Shown: in pieces, positions 1 through 8,458 of the stretch | How the letters are laid out: each line of letters opens with the position of its first letter | Numbering within the stretch: the first letter of the stretch is position 1 | Source of the DNA: Alistipes sp. | Lineage (GTDB): Bacteria > Bacteroidota > Bacteroidia > Bacteroidales > Rikenellaceae | Direction of reading: 5' to 3' | DNA length: 64,000 nt | Assembly: GCA_017629035.1 (NCBI GenBank) | Contig: JAGBXX010000015.1 | Location: forward strand, 91,739-155,738 | Translations under genes and position numbers: made by a program | The notes under the pieces: generated by a model | The model's database searches: none | Told to the model about the DNA's origin: nothing | What the model saw: the letters and a program-made list of their open reading frames with translations, nothing else

Positions 1-506
1 TCGAAGGCCTCACGGCGAAAGAGCATAGCAACATCGCTTGGAAGTATCACGCTCAGCCTACCCTCGCTCTCCAACAACTGCTCGGCAGCCTTGATGATCG
101 TAGCAAACGGAAGCGACGAGGCGTGACGTGCCGCCGTGCGTGCCGCATTGGGCGAGTGAAGCGAGTCGACAAAATATGGGGGGTTAGAAACAATATGCGT
201 AAACTTACGCTCCGAGGCAAAGTCCGAAATATCGCTACAAACAACACTCAGACGATTGGACCATGGCGATTGCGCAAAGTTTTGCTCTGCCTGAATAGCG
301 GCATCGTGATCTATGTCGAGCGCCACAATCTCAGCCTTAGGATTTCGCTGCGCAAGCATAAGCGCAATAAGACCGCTACCCGTGCCAAGGTCAAGGATAC
401 GACTATCATGCTCGACATCTGCCCAGGCACCGAGCAACACGCCATCAGTGCCCACCTTCATGGCACAGAGTTCGTCGGCGACCGAAAACTGCTTAAAACG
501 AAACAT
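1..506 (-). CDS. tRNA1(Val) adenine-37 N6-methyltransferase, partial
   Basis: This is the N-terminal 168 residues of a class I SAM-dependent methyltransferase that runs off the left edge of the window. The SAM-binding loop DLGTGSG lies at about residues 39-45, an acidic ALDID strand end follows at about 62-66, and the catalytic NPPY motif of N6-adenine or glutamine methyltransferases is at 108-111. The opening, with KVGTDGVLLGAW near residue 18, is characteristic of the YfiC/TrmN6 family, which methylates A37 of tRNA1(Val). The ATG at 506 lies 5 nt after the stop of the TIGR02757 gene, so this is the last visible gene of a six-gene operon. The C-terminus is not visible. The family call is firm and the exact tRNA target is inferred from it. 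Confidence 0.85.
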   Translation of the reverse strand, partial: MFRFKQFSVADELCAMKVGTDGVLLGAWADVEHDSRILDLGTGSGLIALMLAQRNPKAEIVALDIDHDAAIQAEQNFAQSPWSNRLSVVCSDISDFASERKFTHIVSNPPYFVDSLHSPNAARTAARHASSLPFATIIKAAEQLLESEGRLSVILPSDVAMLFRREAF

Positions 507-511
507 CTCAC

Positions 512-1303
512 TTAGAGTTTATCGCCCGAGATACCAAGACCAAAGAGCGAGTAGTCGTAGCGTGAAGGATCCTCAGGGCACATATCACGCAGCGTGGCAG
601 TAATCTCCTCTACGGCCTTCCAGTCATCCTGCTTGCGGCTCAAAAGACCCATAGAGCGGCCTATGCGGCCAGTATGGATATCGAGCGGAAGGTATAGTGC
701 CGACATAGGTATGCCACTCCAGAGGCCGAAGTCCACTCCCCTATCATCACGGCGCACCATCCATCTAAGATACATACACAAGCGCTTACAAGCAGCACCA
801 CGGTCAATCGACGAGAGGTGCTTCTCGCAGTGCGGATTATGCTCCACACTAAAGAACTCACGACGGAAATCGGAGAGTACACGACGCAAGTCGCCACACT
901 CGCTATATCGCTGCTCGAAGTATCCACCAACCGAGCCCCAGCCCTGAATAATATGGCGCAGGCAGAGGACAAAATCTCTGAAATCATCGCCATTGAACGT
1001 GCGGTGCACATAGCTACGTAGGCGAGCAAGATCGCCATCCGTGGCATTGCGCACAAAGTCCTCGGGCGAGTTGTCCATATATCGCATCATGCGGTGTGCG
1101 CTCGTAACAATAGCCTTGCGGTTTCCCCAAGCGATTGTCGAGGCCATGAAGCCCGCAATCTCACGATCCACACGACCCTCGAACGAGTGTGGCACACTGA
1201 TAGGGTCTGGCTCGATGAAGCTGGTATTATTGTATCTGTCGTGGAGCGACTCGAGCAGGTCACGAAGCTCCTCACGTGAGAGGTCGCTATTTAATAGATC
1301 CAT
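512..1303 (-). CDS. TIGR02757 (DUF2400) family protein
   Basis: A 263-residue protein that I recognise as the TIGR02757 family, common in Bacteroidetes and without an assigned function. No signal peptide or membrane segment is apparent. The segment PLDIHTGRIGRSMGL followed further on by LFGLGIS resembles the PVDTHV...FG arrangement of helix-hairpin-helix DNA glycosylases. That resemblance is my inference and no activity should be assumed. The start codon overlaps the end of the lolD-like gene by 17 nt, so translation is probably coupled within the operon. Length is normal for the family. Confidence 0.8.
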   Translation of the reverse strand: MDLLNSDLSREELRDLLESLHDRYNNTSFIEPDPISVPHSFEGRVDREIAGFMASTIAWGNRKAIVTSAHRMMRYMDNSPEDFVRNATDGDLARLRSYVHRTFNGDDFRDFVLCLRHIIQGWGSVGGYFEQRYSECGDLRRVLSDFRREFFSVEHNPHCEKHLSSIDRGAACKRLCMYLRWMVRRDDRGVDFGLWSGIPMSALYLPLDIHTGRIGRSMGLLSRKQDDWKAVEEITATLRDMCPEDPSRYDYSLFGLGISGDKL

Positions 1304-1937
1304 CGCTCATAACAATCTTACGGTCCGACATCTGGGCAAGTGCCTCGTCGTGAGTAACAATGACAAAGGTCTGATTTGTGCGCTCACGCAGATCAAAAAA
1401 GAGGCGCTGTATATCGTCACGTGTTGCCGTGTCGAGGTTTCCTGTAGGCTCGTCGGCAAGGACTACCGAGGGGCGATTAGCCAAAGCACGGGCGATAGCC
1501 ACCCTCTGCTGCTCGCCACCCGAGAGTGCCGAGGGGCGATGCTCCGCACGGTGCGACATCGACACAAGCTGCAACAGCTCGTCGGCACGGCACTCGGCAT
1601 CACGGCGCGAAAGGCCCGCAATGAGCATAGGCATCATAACATTCTCACGTGCCGAGAACTCCTCGAGCAGGTGGTGGAACTGAAAGACAAAGCCCACGTG
1701 CTTATTACGAAACTCCGAGAGTGCGCCATCGTTCATACCCTCGAGCGATATACCGTCGATGGTAACACTGCCGCTATCGGCATCCATGAGCGTGCCGATG
1801 ATCTGCAACAGAGTGCTCTTACCAGCACCCGACGCACCAACAATCGATACAATCTCGCCACGAGCAACCTCGAGCGAGACGCCATGCAACACCTCTAAGT
1901 TGCCAAAGCGCTTGACAATATTTTCTACCTTAATCAT
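1287..1937 (-). CDS. lolD: ABC transporter ATP-binding protein, LolD-like
   Basis: A 216-residue ATPase of the MacB/LolD type, which drives release of lipoproteins from the inner membrane toward the outer membrane. Walker [10 protein letters not shown] is at about residues 34-42. A Q-loop region (FVFQFHHLL), the signature LSGGEQQR, Walker B VVLADEP and the switch histidine in VTHD all follow in order. The longer reading to 1973 is possible, but the ATG at 1937 ([12 protein letters not shown]) fits the family and leaves only 1 nt after the folP stop. The permease partner is not in the window, so the Lol assignment rests on sequence type. Related exporters of the MacB class are the alternative. 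Confidence 0.8.
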   Translation of the reverse strand: MIKVENIVKRFGNLEVLHGVSLEVARGEIVSIVGASGAGKSTLLQIIGTLMDADSGSVTIDGISLEGMNDGALSEFRNKHVGFVFQFHHLLEEFSARENVMMPMLIAGLSRRDAECRADELLQLVSMSHRAEHRPSALSGGEQQRVAIARALANRPSVVLADEPTGNLDTATRDDIQRLFFDLRERTNQTFVIVTHDEALAQMSDRKIVMSDGSIK

Positions 1938-1938
1938 G

Positions 1939-2772
1939 CTACGGCCTGTTATAGTGGTTATAGAGGTCGACAATCTGGCGTGTGGGGGCTACGTCGTGGA
2001 CACGAATGATCTTTGCTCCGCCACGCAACGCCTCCCAGGCAAAGGCCAGAGAGCCTGGAAGTGACTCCTCGGGACCAACGCCGAGAGGTCGATATATCAT
2101 TGATTTGCGAGATACGCCAACAAGAAGCTCAAAGCCAAGCTCCGCAAGCGGCTCGAGATGTGTCAGCAGCTCGTAGTTCTGCTCCGGACTCTTGGCAAAG
2201 CCAATGCCGGGGTCAAGAATTATATTCTTAGGATCGATACCCGCCAAGATAAGTGCCTCGGTGCGGGTCTTGAAATAGTCAACAACCTCCTGAACAACAC
2301 CTCTCTCATAGTGTGTCATAGATTGCATTGTTGTGGGATTACCACGCATGTGCATGGCGACATAAAGAAGATTGCGCTCGGCAACAACTCTGAGCATATC
2401 GCTATCGAGCTCGCCTGCCGAGATATCGTTGACGATAAACTCTCCAAACTCGGCATAGGCTCTGCGCACAATCTCCGAGCGGAAGGTATCGATCGACACC
2501 ACAACACCCTGCTCCGCATCTCGCACAGCCTCGAGGCCCATGCGCACCCTGCGCCACTCCTCCTCGAGCGACACCTCATCGGCACCAGGGCGTGACGAGT
2601 AGCCACCAAGGTCGAGTATCGTAGCACCCTGGCTGATGGCAGACTCCACACTACCACGCACATCCTCGATTGTGAGGTTGCGACTTGAGGCGAAAAACGA
2701 ATCGGGCGTGAGGTTGATAATGGCCATGACCTGCGCCTCGGAGAGCCTAAGACTCCTTGTGGCGAGCATCAT
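1939..2772 (-). CDS. folP: dihydropteroate synthase
   Basis: A 277-residue TIM-barrel enzyme that joins 6-hydroxymethyl-dihydropterin diphosphate to p-aminobenzoate in folate synthesis and is the target of sulfonamides. Family signatures are visible: MAIINLTPDSFF near residues 16-27, LDLGGYSSRPGA, the SIDTF strand, NDISAG, DPGIGFAKS and GVSRKS. The 5' end overlaps coaE by 26 nt, and the next gene follows after 1 nt, so it sits inside a tightly coupled operon. The start could be either Met of the MM pair. Length is typical. Confidence 0.95.
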   Translation of the reverse strand: MMLATRSLRLSEAQVMAIINLTPDSFFASSRNLTIEDVRGSVESAISQGATILDLGGYSSRPGADEVSLEEEWRRVRMGLEAVRDAEQGVVVSIDTFRSEIVRRAYAEFGEFIVNDISAGELDSDMLRVVAERNLLYVAMHMRGNPTTMQSMTHYERGVVQEVVDYFKTRTEALILAGIDPKNIILDPGIGFAKSPEQNYELLTHLEPLAELGFELLVGVSRKSMIYRPLGVGPEESLPGSLAFAWEALRGGAKIIRVHDVAPTRQIVDLYNHYNRP

Positions 2773-3346
2773 AGCTTAGACGGCGGTGCAACTGCTCGAC
2801 ATCGTCCTCCAACTCGTCGAGCTCGATATTCACAACGGCATACTTCGAACGTGCGCAGCGCTCATCGTCGCTGAGCTGGTTGCGCATACGCTCCTCAACC
2901 TGCTCCCGAGTAACGCCATCACGCAGCATAGTGCGCTCAATACGCAACTCATCGGGAGCCATAACGGCAACAGCAACATCGACCTTAGAGTCAAAACCCG
3001 ACTCAAACAATATAGCCGACTCAAGGACCACATACAAACCCTCCTCAGCCTCGGCCCACGCCTCAAAATCCTCCAACACACGGGGGTGAACAATGGCGTT
3101 GAGTGCCTCGAGCTCCTCCTTGTTGCCAAAGACACGTGAGGCAAGATAGCCACGATTGAGCTCACCACCCTCGAAGCACTCCTCACCGAAACGCTCGGTG
3201 AGCTGCTCTCTGAGTTGTGGGTCTGAAGCCATAAGCTCCTTGGCACGCTGGTCGCTGTTGTAGACTGCAACACCACGCTCACGAAGCATGTCGCAGACAA
3301 CGCTCTTGCCCGAGCCAATACCACCAGTTACTCCAACCTTATACAT
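2747..3346 (-). CDS. coaE: dephospho-CoA kinase
   Basis: A 199-residue P-loop kinase for the last step of coenzyme A synthesis, phosphorylating the 3' hydroxyl of dephospho-CoA. The P-loop GGIGSGKS is at residues 8-15, followed by YNSDQRAKELM (the substrate-binding D in SDxxA) and the HPRVLEDFEAW region. The lid has RMRNQLSDDER. It starts 27 nt after the ybbR-like stop and overlaps folP. The arrangement ybbR-like then coaE is a common Bacteroidetes pairing. Length is normal and no residue appears to be missing. Confidence 0.95.
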   Translation of the reverse strand: MYKVGVTGGIGSGKSVVCDMLRERGVAVYNSDQRAKELMASDPQLREQLTERFGEECFEGGELNRGYLASRVFGNKEELEALNAIVHPRVLEDFEAWAEAEEGLYVVLESAILFESGFDSKVDVAVAVMAPDELRIERTMLRDGVTREQVEERMRNQLSDDERCARSKYAVVNIELDELEDDVEQLHRRLSYDARHKES

Positions 3347-3373
3347 ACCTTATATATTATAAGTGAATACTCT

Positions 3374-3793
3374 TTACTCGCACATGAGTTTATAGCGAAT
3401 TGGGGGCACAGCACCTACCGACACCACCTCCACGCCTGAAAGACGTGACGAGATAGCCTGCTGCAGTGAGGTAGTAGCAATATGGTGCATAGGTGTACCA
3501 TCCTCGGCAAGACTCTCCATATCGAACGTGAGCTCGGTCGAGGGAATCTCGTAGACATCGCGATCCGTGAAGAGTGTGTAGACTATAAGATTAGTGCCCT
3601 TGCCACGAATGGTGCAGTCAACATCGATATGCTCATCGTCGACAATAACCTCGATAGGATACTCCGTGGTATAGACCTCACCAAGCTTGGTGATATACCA
3701 CAAAATAAAGGCTGCCACCAACATCGTAACATAGACGGGCGAGATATAGCTGAGTAGCTTTTTGAATAGATCTACAATTTTACGCATAGTCAT
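3374..3793 (-). CDS. YbbR/CdaR-like single-domain membrane protein
   Basis: A 139-residue protein with one N-terminal membrane segment (about residues 17-33, YVTMLVAAFILWYITKLG) and a beta-rich exported remainder. The pattern of a signal anchor followed by EYPIEVIVDDEHI and strand-turn repeats fits a single YbbR-like domain, and the position upstream of coaE matches the usual Bacteroidetes context. The activator-of-diadenylate-cyclase role known for Firmicutes CdaR should not be transferred. Two in-frame ATGs (3793 and 3787) are possible starts. The gene has its own promoter at 3811-3840 and leads the operon. Confidence 0.55.
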   Translation of the reverse strand: MTMRKIVDLFKKLLSYISPVYVTMLVAAFILWYITKLGEVYTTEYPIEVIVDDEHIDVDCTIRGKGTNLIVYTLFTDRDVYEIPSTELTFDMESLAEDGTPMHHIATTSLQQAISSRLSGVEVVSVGAVPPIRYKLMCE

Positions 3794-3810
3794 TTATTAA
3801 TAACACAATG

Positions 3811-3840
3811 CAAAGTTAAAAAAATAAGTCGCAACCTCAA
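3811..3840 (-). promoter_or_regulatory. promoter of the ybbR-coaE-folP operon
   Basis: On the minus strand TTG, 19 bp, then TAACTTTG matches the Bacteroidetes primary-sigma consensus. The -33 part lies inside the secDF terminator hairpin. Confidence 0.6.
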
Positions 3841-3857
3841 AAGATTGCGACCTATTT
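3822..3857 (-). terminator. intrinsic terminator of secDF
   Basis: A hairpin with a GTCGCAA/TTGCGAC core, extended by A/T pairs and followed on the minus strand by a run of seven T. It lies about 40 nt after the secDF stop. Confidence 0.75.
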
Positions 3858-3893
3858 TATTAGCTTTTAGTGCTAAATTTCAGCCTACATAGC

Positions 3894-6815
3894 CTACTCT
3901 GTGAGCTTTGAAGCCTTCTTGCGCTGAAGATCGTAAGCGATAGGCGTAGCGATAAATACTGAAGAGTAAGTACCGATAACAACACCAAGGATCAAAGCGA
4001 AGACGAAACCACGGATTGTCTCACCACCGAAGATGAAGATAGACAAGAGTGTTACAAGAGTAGTACCTGATGTATTGATTGTACGTGACAATGTAGCACA
4101 GATAGCCGAGTCGATGTTAGACTTCATATCGCGCTTTGGATAGAGACCAATGTACTCACGGATACGGTCGAAGATAACCACTGTATCGTTGATAGAGTAA
4201 CCGATGATAGTCAAAATCGCAGCGATGAATGCCTGGTTAACCTCGAGGTTGAAAGGCATAACAGCGTAGAGCATTGAGAACAAACCGATAACCAACAAAG
4301 CGTTGTGTGCAAGGGCTGCAGTAGCACCCAAAGCCCACTGCCAACGGCGGAAACGGATTGCGATATAAAGACCGATAGCGATGAGTGAGAAGACAACTGC
4401 GAGGATTGAGTTAGCAGTCATCTCGCCAGAGATTGCGCTACCCACCTGCTCAGATGATGTGATACCCTTACCGTTATCTGGGTTGATGAATGTCTCACGG
4501 TCGATAGTCTCAGTGTAGAGATCCTTCGAAGCCTCGTAGATGAAGTTTGCTACGATGTAGTTAGCGTCGATATCCTCGTTACCAGCAGCAACACGTGCCT
4601 CAGCGATCATAGCCTCGGTAGGCTCGAACTGAGTGATGATACGTACCTGATCCTCACCACCGAACTGCTTAACCTCGAATGAAGTGTTTGCAGCATCCTT
4701 CAAAGCTGAGAACTGAGCGTCGAGGTTAGCACGGAGCTGATCCTCGTTAGCTGTCTGGTCGAACTTAACAACGTATGTACGACCACCAGTGAAGTCGATA
4801 CCCTTGTTAAGACCAAGTGTTACGAACGAGATAACTGAAAGAACAAGGAGAGTACCAGAAACGATGTACGATACCTTGCGCTTAGAGATAAAGCTGAACT
4901 TAACGTTCTGCAAGAAGTTCTCAGAGAACTTAGTAGAGAACGAGATTGAACCCTTGCGTGCTGCACGAGCCTCGATAAGCACACGTGTGATGAAGATCGA
5001 GCAGAACAACGATGTGATGATACCAGCAACCAAAGTTGTTGCGAAGCCCTTAACAGGACCTGTACCGAAGAAGAAGAGTACAACACCAGTGATGATTGTA
5101 GTAAGGTTACCGTCGATGATAGCTGAGTAAGCATTCTTGAAACCATCCTCGATAGCCAACGAAAGACCCTTACCTGCACGAAGCTCCTCCTTGATACGCT
5201 CGAAGATGATAACGTTAGCATCTACGGCCATACCCATAGTAAGAACGATACCTGCGATACCTGGGAGTGTCAATACTGCACCGAATGATACGAGAACACC
5301 CATGAGCAACAATACGTTGAACAACAACGCAATGTTAGCCATCATACCTGCACCCTTATAGAAGAATGCCATGTAAACCAACACGAGCAAGAATGCCAAT
5401 GCGAACGATACAAGACCGTCGTTGATAGCCTTAGCACCGAGTGATGGACCTACAACCTCAGAGTAGATGATTGTTGCAGGTGCTGGAGCCTTACCTGAGT
5501 TAAGAACGCTTGCAAGATCCTCAGCCTCCTGAACATTGAAACCACCAGTGATTGATGATGAACCACCATCGATACGGCCGTGTGATACTGGAGCAGAGTA
5601 TACATAGCCATCCAATACGATAGCAATCTGCTTCTCAGTGTTACGCTCTGTGATGTCAGCCCACTTGATAGATGTCTCAGAATCCATTGTCATAGATACC
5701 TCGAAACCACCATTCTGACCACCCTGAGCACGTGAGTTAGTGATACCTGTACCATCCAATACTGGAGCAGCAACACCGTTCAAACCACGCAAAGCGTAGA
5801 GCATGAATGCACCGTTAGAGCTATCGTTAACGCTCTTGTTTGACCATGCAAACTGGAGGTCTGATGGGAACAAAGCCTTAACAGCTGGCAAACGGAAGTA
5901 CTCTGAGAGAGTCTGGAGATTCTCCTTCTGAGCAGCACCAACCTGTGGAGCGTAAGCCATAGATGAGTGAGTCTGGCCGTCAGCACCTACGAAGTCAAAT
6001 GAGATGCTAAGGAGGTTACGTGGCAACTTAGCCTCAACCTCGTCCTCAGCAACACCGTTCAAAAGAAGATAGTCACGAACTGCCTCGTTGAGCTCCTCGC
6101 TGTAGAGTACAGATGTAACCTCGCTGATATCCTCGTTAGAGTAAACCTCCCAGAACTCGAGGTTAGCTGTAGAAGCCAAAAGCTTGCTTACACGCTCTGG
6201 CTCCTTAACACCTGGAAGCTCAACAGAGATACGGTTAGTACCTGTTACGAGCTGGATGTTAGGCTGAGTTACACCAAGAAGGTCGATACGGTTCTGCAAC
6301 ACGTTGAAAGCAGCACCTACTGAACCATCGATAAGGTTCTTGAGGTCTGTAGCCAAGACTGTAACGTCAGTCACGTTGAAGATCTTCTTGAGATCCTCCT
6401 CGTTGCTTGCTGCGATGAATGCGTCAACAGCTGCTGAAGCACCCTCAACCTTTGAAGCCTCGAACAAAGCGTTGTCCATACGAGCGTTGAGCTCAGCGTC
6501 GGTGCGAACTACACCCTTGCTGTCAGCGTTAGCACGGATAACATCCTCTGCCTTGATCTCGAGCATAACGTTCATACCGCCCTTGAGGTCAAGACCGAGG
6601 TTAAGCTCACGATTCTTACAATCCTCGTAAGTGTACTTAACGATACCGAGGTTGTAAACAACATCATCCCACTTCTCATCGAGATAAGCCTGTGGGTTCT
6701 CCTGCTTCGCAGCATCTGCCTCCACCTTGCGTGTTACGAAGGTGAATGAGAGCTGGAAGACGCATGCAAACGCCAAGAGCGCTGCAAGCCACTTAATAAT
6801 ACCTTTACTCTGCAT
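3894..6815 (-). CDS. secDF: fused protein translocase subunit SecDF
   Basis: A 973-residue fusion of SecD and SecF, the RND-type proton-driven accessory of the Sec translocon. It begins with a membrane segment (KWLAALLAFACVFQLSF). The SecD marker NLGLDLKGGMNV follows at about residue 70, then the large periplasmic domain and a TM bundle with MGMAVDANVIIFERIKEE. The SecF half has LGLNKGIDFTGGRTYVV and IGYSINDTVVIFDRIRE. The ATG at 6815 was chosen because the longer reading to 6965 would cross the promoter and terminator. Codon use leans more to GTT and GCT than in the neighbours, as expected for strong expression. Flanked by terminators, it is a single-gene unit. Confidence 0.96.
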   Translation of the reverse strand: MQSKGIIKWLAALLAFACVFQLSFTFVTRKVEADAAKQENPQAYLDEKWDDVVYNLGIVKYTYEDCKNRELNLGLDLKGGMNVMLEIKAEDVIRANADSKGVVRTDAELNARMDNALFEASKVEGASAAVDAFIAASNEEDLKKIFNVTDVTVLATDLKNLIDGSVGAAFNVLQNRIDLLGVTQPNIQLVTGTNRISVELPGVKEPERVSKLLASTANLEFWEVYSNEDISEVTSVLYSEELNEAVRDYLLLNGVAEDEVEAKLPRNLLSISFDFVGADGQTHSSMAYAPQVGAAQKENLQTLSEYFRLPAVKALFPSDLQFAWSNKSVNDSSNGAFMLYALRGLNGVAAPVLDGTGITNSRAQGGQNGGFEVSMTMDSETSIKWADITERNTEKQIAIVLDGYVYSAPVSHGRIDGGSSSITGGFNVQEAEDLASVLNSGKAPAPATIIYSEVVGPSLGAKAINDGLVSFALAFLLVLVYMAFFYKGAGMMANIALLFNVLLLMGVLVSFGAVLTLPGIAGIVLTMGMAVDANVIIFERIKEELRAGKGLSLAIEDGFKNAYSAIIDGNLTTIITGVVLFFFGTGPVKGFATTLVAGIITSLFCSIFITRVLIEARAARKGSISFSTKFSENFLQNVKFSFISKRKVSYIVSGTLLVLSVISFVTLGLNKGIDFTGGRTYVVKFDQTANEDQLRANLDAQFSALKDAANTSFEVKQFGGEDQVRIITQFEPTEAMIAEARVAAGNEDIDANYIVANFIYEASKDLYTETIDRETFINPDNGKGITSSEQVGSAISGEMTANSILAVVFSLIAIGLYIAIRFRRWQWALGATAALAHNALLVIGLFSMLYAVMPFNLEVNQAFIAAILTIIGYSINDTVVIFDRIREYIGLYPKRDMKSNIDSAICATLSRTINTSGTTLVTLLSIFIFGGETIRGFVFALILGVVIGTYSSVFIATPIAYDLQRKKASKLTE

Positions 6816-6912
6816 TGTTAAAAAGTTTTGAATTATTTGTTTTTTTGTTCTTTCAATGCTCCGCGCAACGCAAACGCTTAAAACCCACGTACACATTCGC
6901 GCGTTAATCGTG

Positions 6913-6942
6913 CAAAGATAGAAAAAAAATCGCAATCCACAA
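6913..6942 (-). promoter_or_regulatory. secDF promoter
   Basis: On the minus strand TTG, 19 bp, TATCTTTG. The -33 TTG lies in the loop of the preceding gene's terminator hairpin. Confidence 0.7.
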
Positions 6943-6956
6943 CCGTGGACTGCGAT
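6922..6956 (-). terminator. terminator of the GH29 fucosidase gene
   Basis: A 12-bp stem (929-940 with 945-956, one mismatch) with a 4-nt loop, followed by eight T on the minus strand. Confidence 0.85.
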
Positions 6957-6997
6957 AATTTTCAATAGTTTTCTATCTTTTTGCCAATAATTTCGAG

Positions 6998-8305
6998 CTA
7001 TTTCTTAGCCGTGCGCAACTCAACGATGTAATCTGTGCAATCGCTAACCTTGCCAACCTCGAGAAGTACGCCGCCAGCAACATTCTTAAATTTCACCGCC
7101 TGGCCATTAGCAAAGAGCTTGGCAGATGTCACCTTGCACTCGAGAGGCATGTAGAGAACATCCTGGTCGAGCTCGAAGATATGAACATATAGTTTGTCAC
7201 CCTTACGTGTTGTGCAACCCCACTCCTGCTGCTTTACATCGCCAGCCTCGGTAGCATAGACAGTCTCGCCATTTACTGCGAGCCACTCGCCCATCTCCTT
7301 CATGCGCTCAACAGCAACTGCTGGGAGCTCGCCATTAGGCTGAGGGCCAACATTGAGAAGCAGGTTGGCACCCTTGCCCGCTGCGCTCACGAGGTAGCGG
7401 ATAAGTGTCTTTGCAGACTTGTACTCCTGGTCAGACACCTTGTAGCCCCACATGCCATTCATTGTCTGGCATGTCTCGAGAGGGAGCTTGCTAATCTCCT
7501 GACCCGAAAGACCATGGGTATTCTCACCTGGGAGGTCACGCTCAAAGATCTGAACATCCTCGCCCTCAAAAGGTGTAACATGGTGGTTATTAGCAACAAG
7601 GCACGATGGCTGAAGCTTATGAATCATGGCATACTGCTCGTCAAAGCGCCAGTCGAATGGAGTAGCATCCTCCTCGTGATCCCACCAGCCATCAAACCAG
7701 ATACAGCGGATAGGGCCATAGTTCGTGAGAAGCTCGGTAATCTGCTGATTCATGAAGTTGAAGTAGTTATCGTAGCTTGTCTTTGATCTATCACGACCCT
7801 TCACCCAGAAGCCTGTGCGACCCTGTGGATAGTCATCACGTGACCAGTCGGCATGCGAGTAGTAGAAGTGGAGGGCAATACCCTGCTTCTGACACTCCTC
7901 GGCGAGCTCCTTGAGCACATCACGCTTGAAAGGTGTTGCATCGACGATGTTGAAGTCCGAAGCCTCGGTGTCCCACATCGAGAAGCTATCGTGGTGGCGC
8001 GATGTGATGCAGATATACTTTGCACCCGAAGCCTTGATTGCCGATACCCACTCCTCGGCATTGAAGCGGTGAGGATAGAATCCATCGGCAGCCTTAGCAT
8101 ACTCGTCACGGTCGAGGCCCGCATTCTGCAAGTACCACTCGCCCTGAGCAAACATGCTGTAGATACCCCAGTGGATGAAGATGCCAAAACGATCCTCGGC
8201 AAACTCCTTACGGCTCTTAAGATTCTCAGCCGTTGGCTGGTAACCCTGGGCCGATACGCTCACAAGCGCCATTAGCGACAAAAGTGTTAGAACAATTCGT
8301 TTCAT
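6998..8305 (-). CDS. secreted alpha-L-fucosidase, GH29
   Basis: A 435-residue glycoside hydrolase that should release terminal alpha-L-fucose from host or dietary glycans in the periplasm or outside. Residues 1-19 form a signal peptide ending SVSAQ. The family hallmarks are FGIFIHWGIYSMFAQGEWY near residue 40, YICITSRHHDSFSMW, HFYYSHADW, and the nucleophile Asp205 in CIWFDGWWD. A beta-sandwich C-terminal part follows. The acid/base residue cannot be assigned by eye in this family. It has a strong terminator downstream and no clear promoter in the gap after lepA. A second GH29 begins at the right edge of the window. Confidence 0.93.
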   Translation of the reverse strand: MKRIVLTLLSLMALVSVSAQGYQPTAENLKSRKEFAEDRFGIFIHWGIYSMFAQGEWYLQNAGLDRDEYAKAADGFYPHRFNAEEWVSAIKASGAKYICITSRHHDSFSMWDTEASDFNIVDATPFKRDVLKELAEECQKQGIALHFYYSHADWSRDDYPQGRTGFWVKGRDRSKTSYDNYFNFMNQQITELLTNYGPIRCIWFDGWWDHEEDATPFDWRFDEQYAMIHKLQPSCLVANNHHVTPFEGEDVQIFERDLPGENTHGLSGQEISKLPLETCQTMNGMWGYKVSDQEYKSAKTLIRYLVSAAGKGANLLLNVGPQPNGELPAVAVERMKEMGEWLAVNGETVYATEAGDVKQQEWGCTTRKGDKLYVHIFELDQDVLYMPLECKVTSAKLFANGQAVKFKNVAGGVLLEVGKVSDCTDYIVELRTAKK

Positions 8306-8365
8306 AGGTTATTAGTAGGTTAGTTTTATTCTCTTGGTCGTTGCTACAATCTTGCGACACGGACA

Positions 8366-8458
8366 AACCCCTATCACAAAGACGCAGCATAAGTTTGCGT
8401 ATTTCCCCATTCGGGGCAACGAGCCAGACGACGTAGATGGCCCATTATCACGATAAAA
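8366..8458. repeat. diverged copy of a dispersed intergenic element (copy A)
   Basis: The right half from about 8398 aligns with copies B (32759-32871) and C (58506-58628), sharing the block cgtatttcc...attcggggcaa and the gtagatgg...ttat end. The left half is not the mirror image seen in B and C, so the long palindrome is broken here. It starts directly after the lepA stop codon. Confidence 0.55.

Noticed and set aside
1041-1898. 285-residue plus-strand ORF opposite lolD and the TIGR02757 gene
   Set aside because: Antisense shadow spanning two real genes; composition is that of a reversed reading frame.
6816-6965. N-terminal extension of SecDF by 50 residues
   Set aside because: It would run through the secDF promoter and the previous gene's terminator and lacks any family similarity; the ATG at 6815 starts the membrane anchor.
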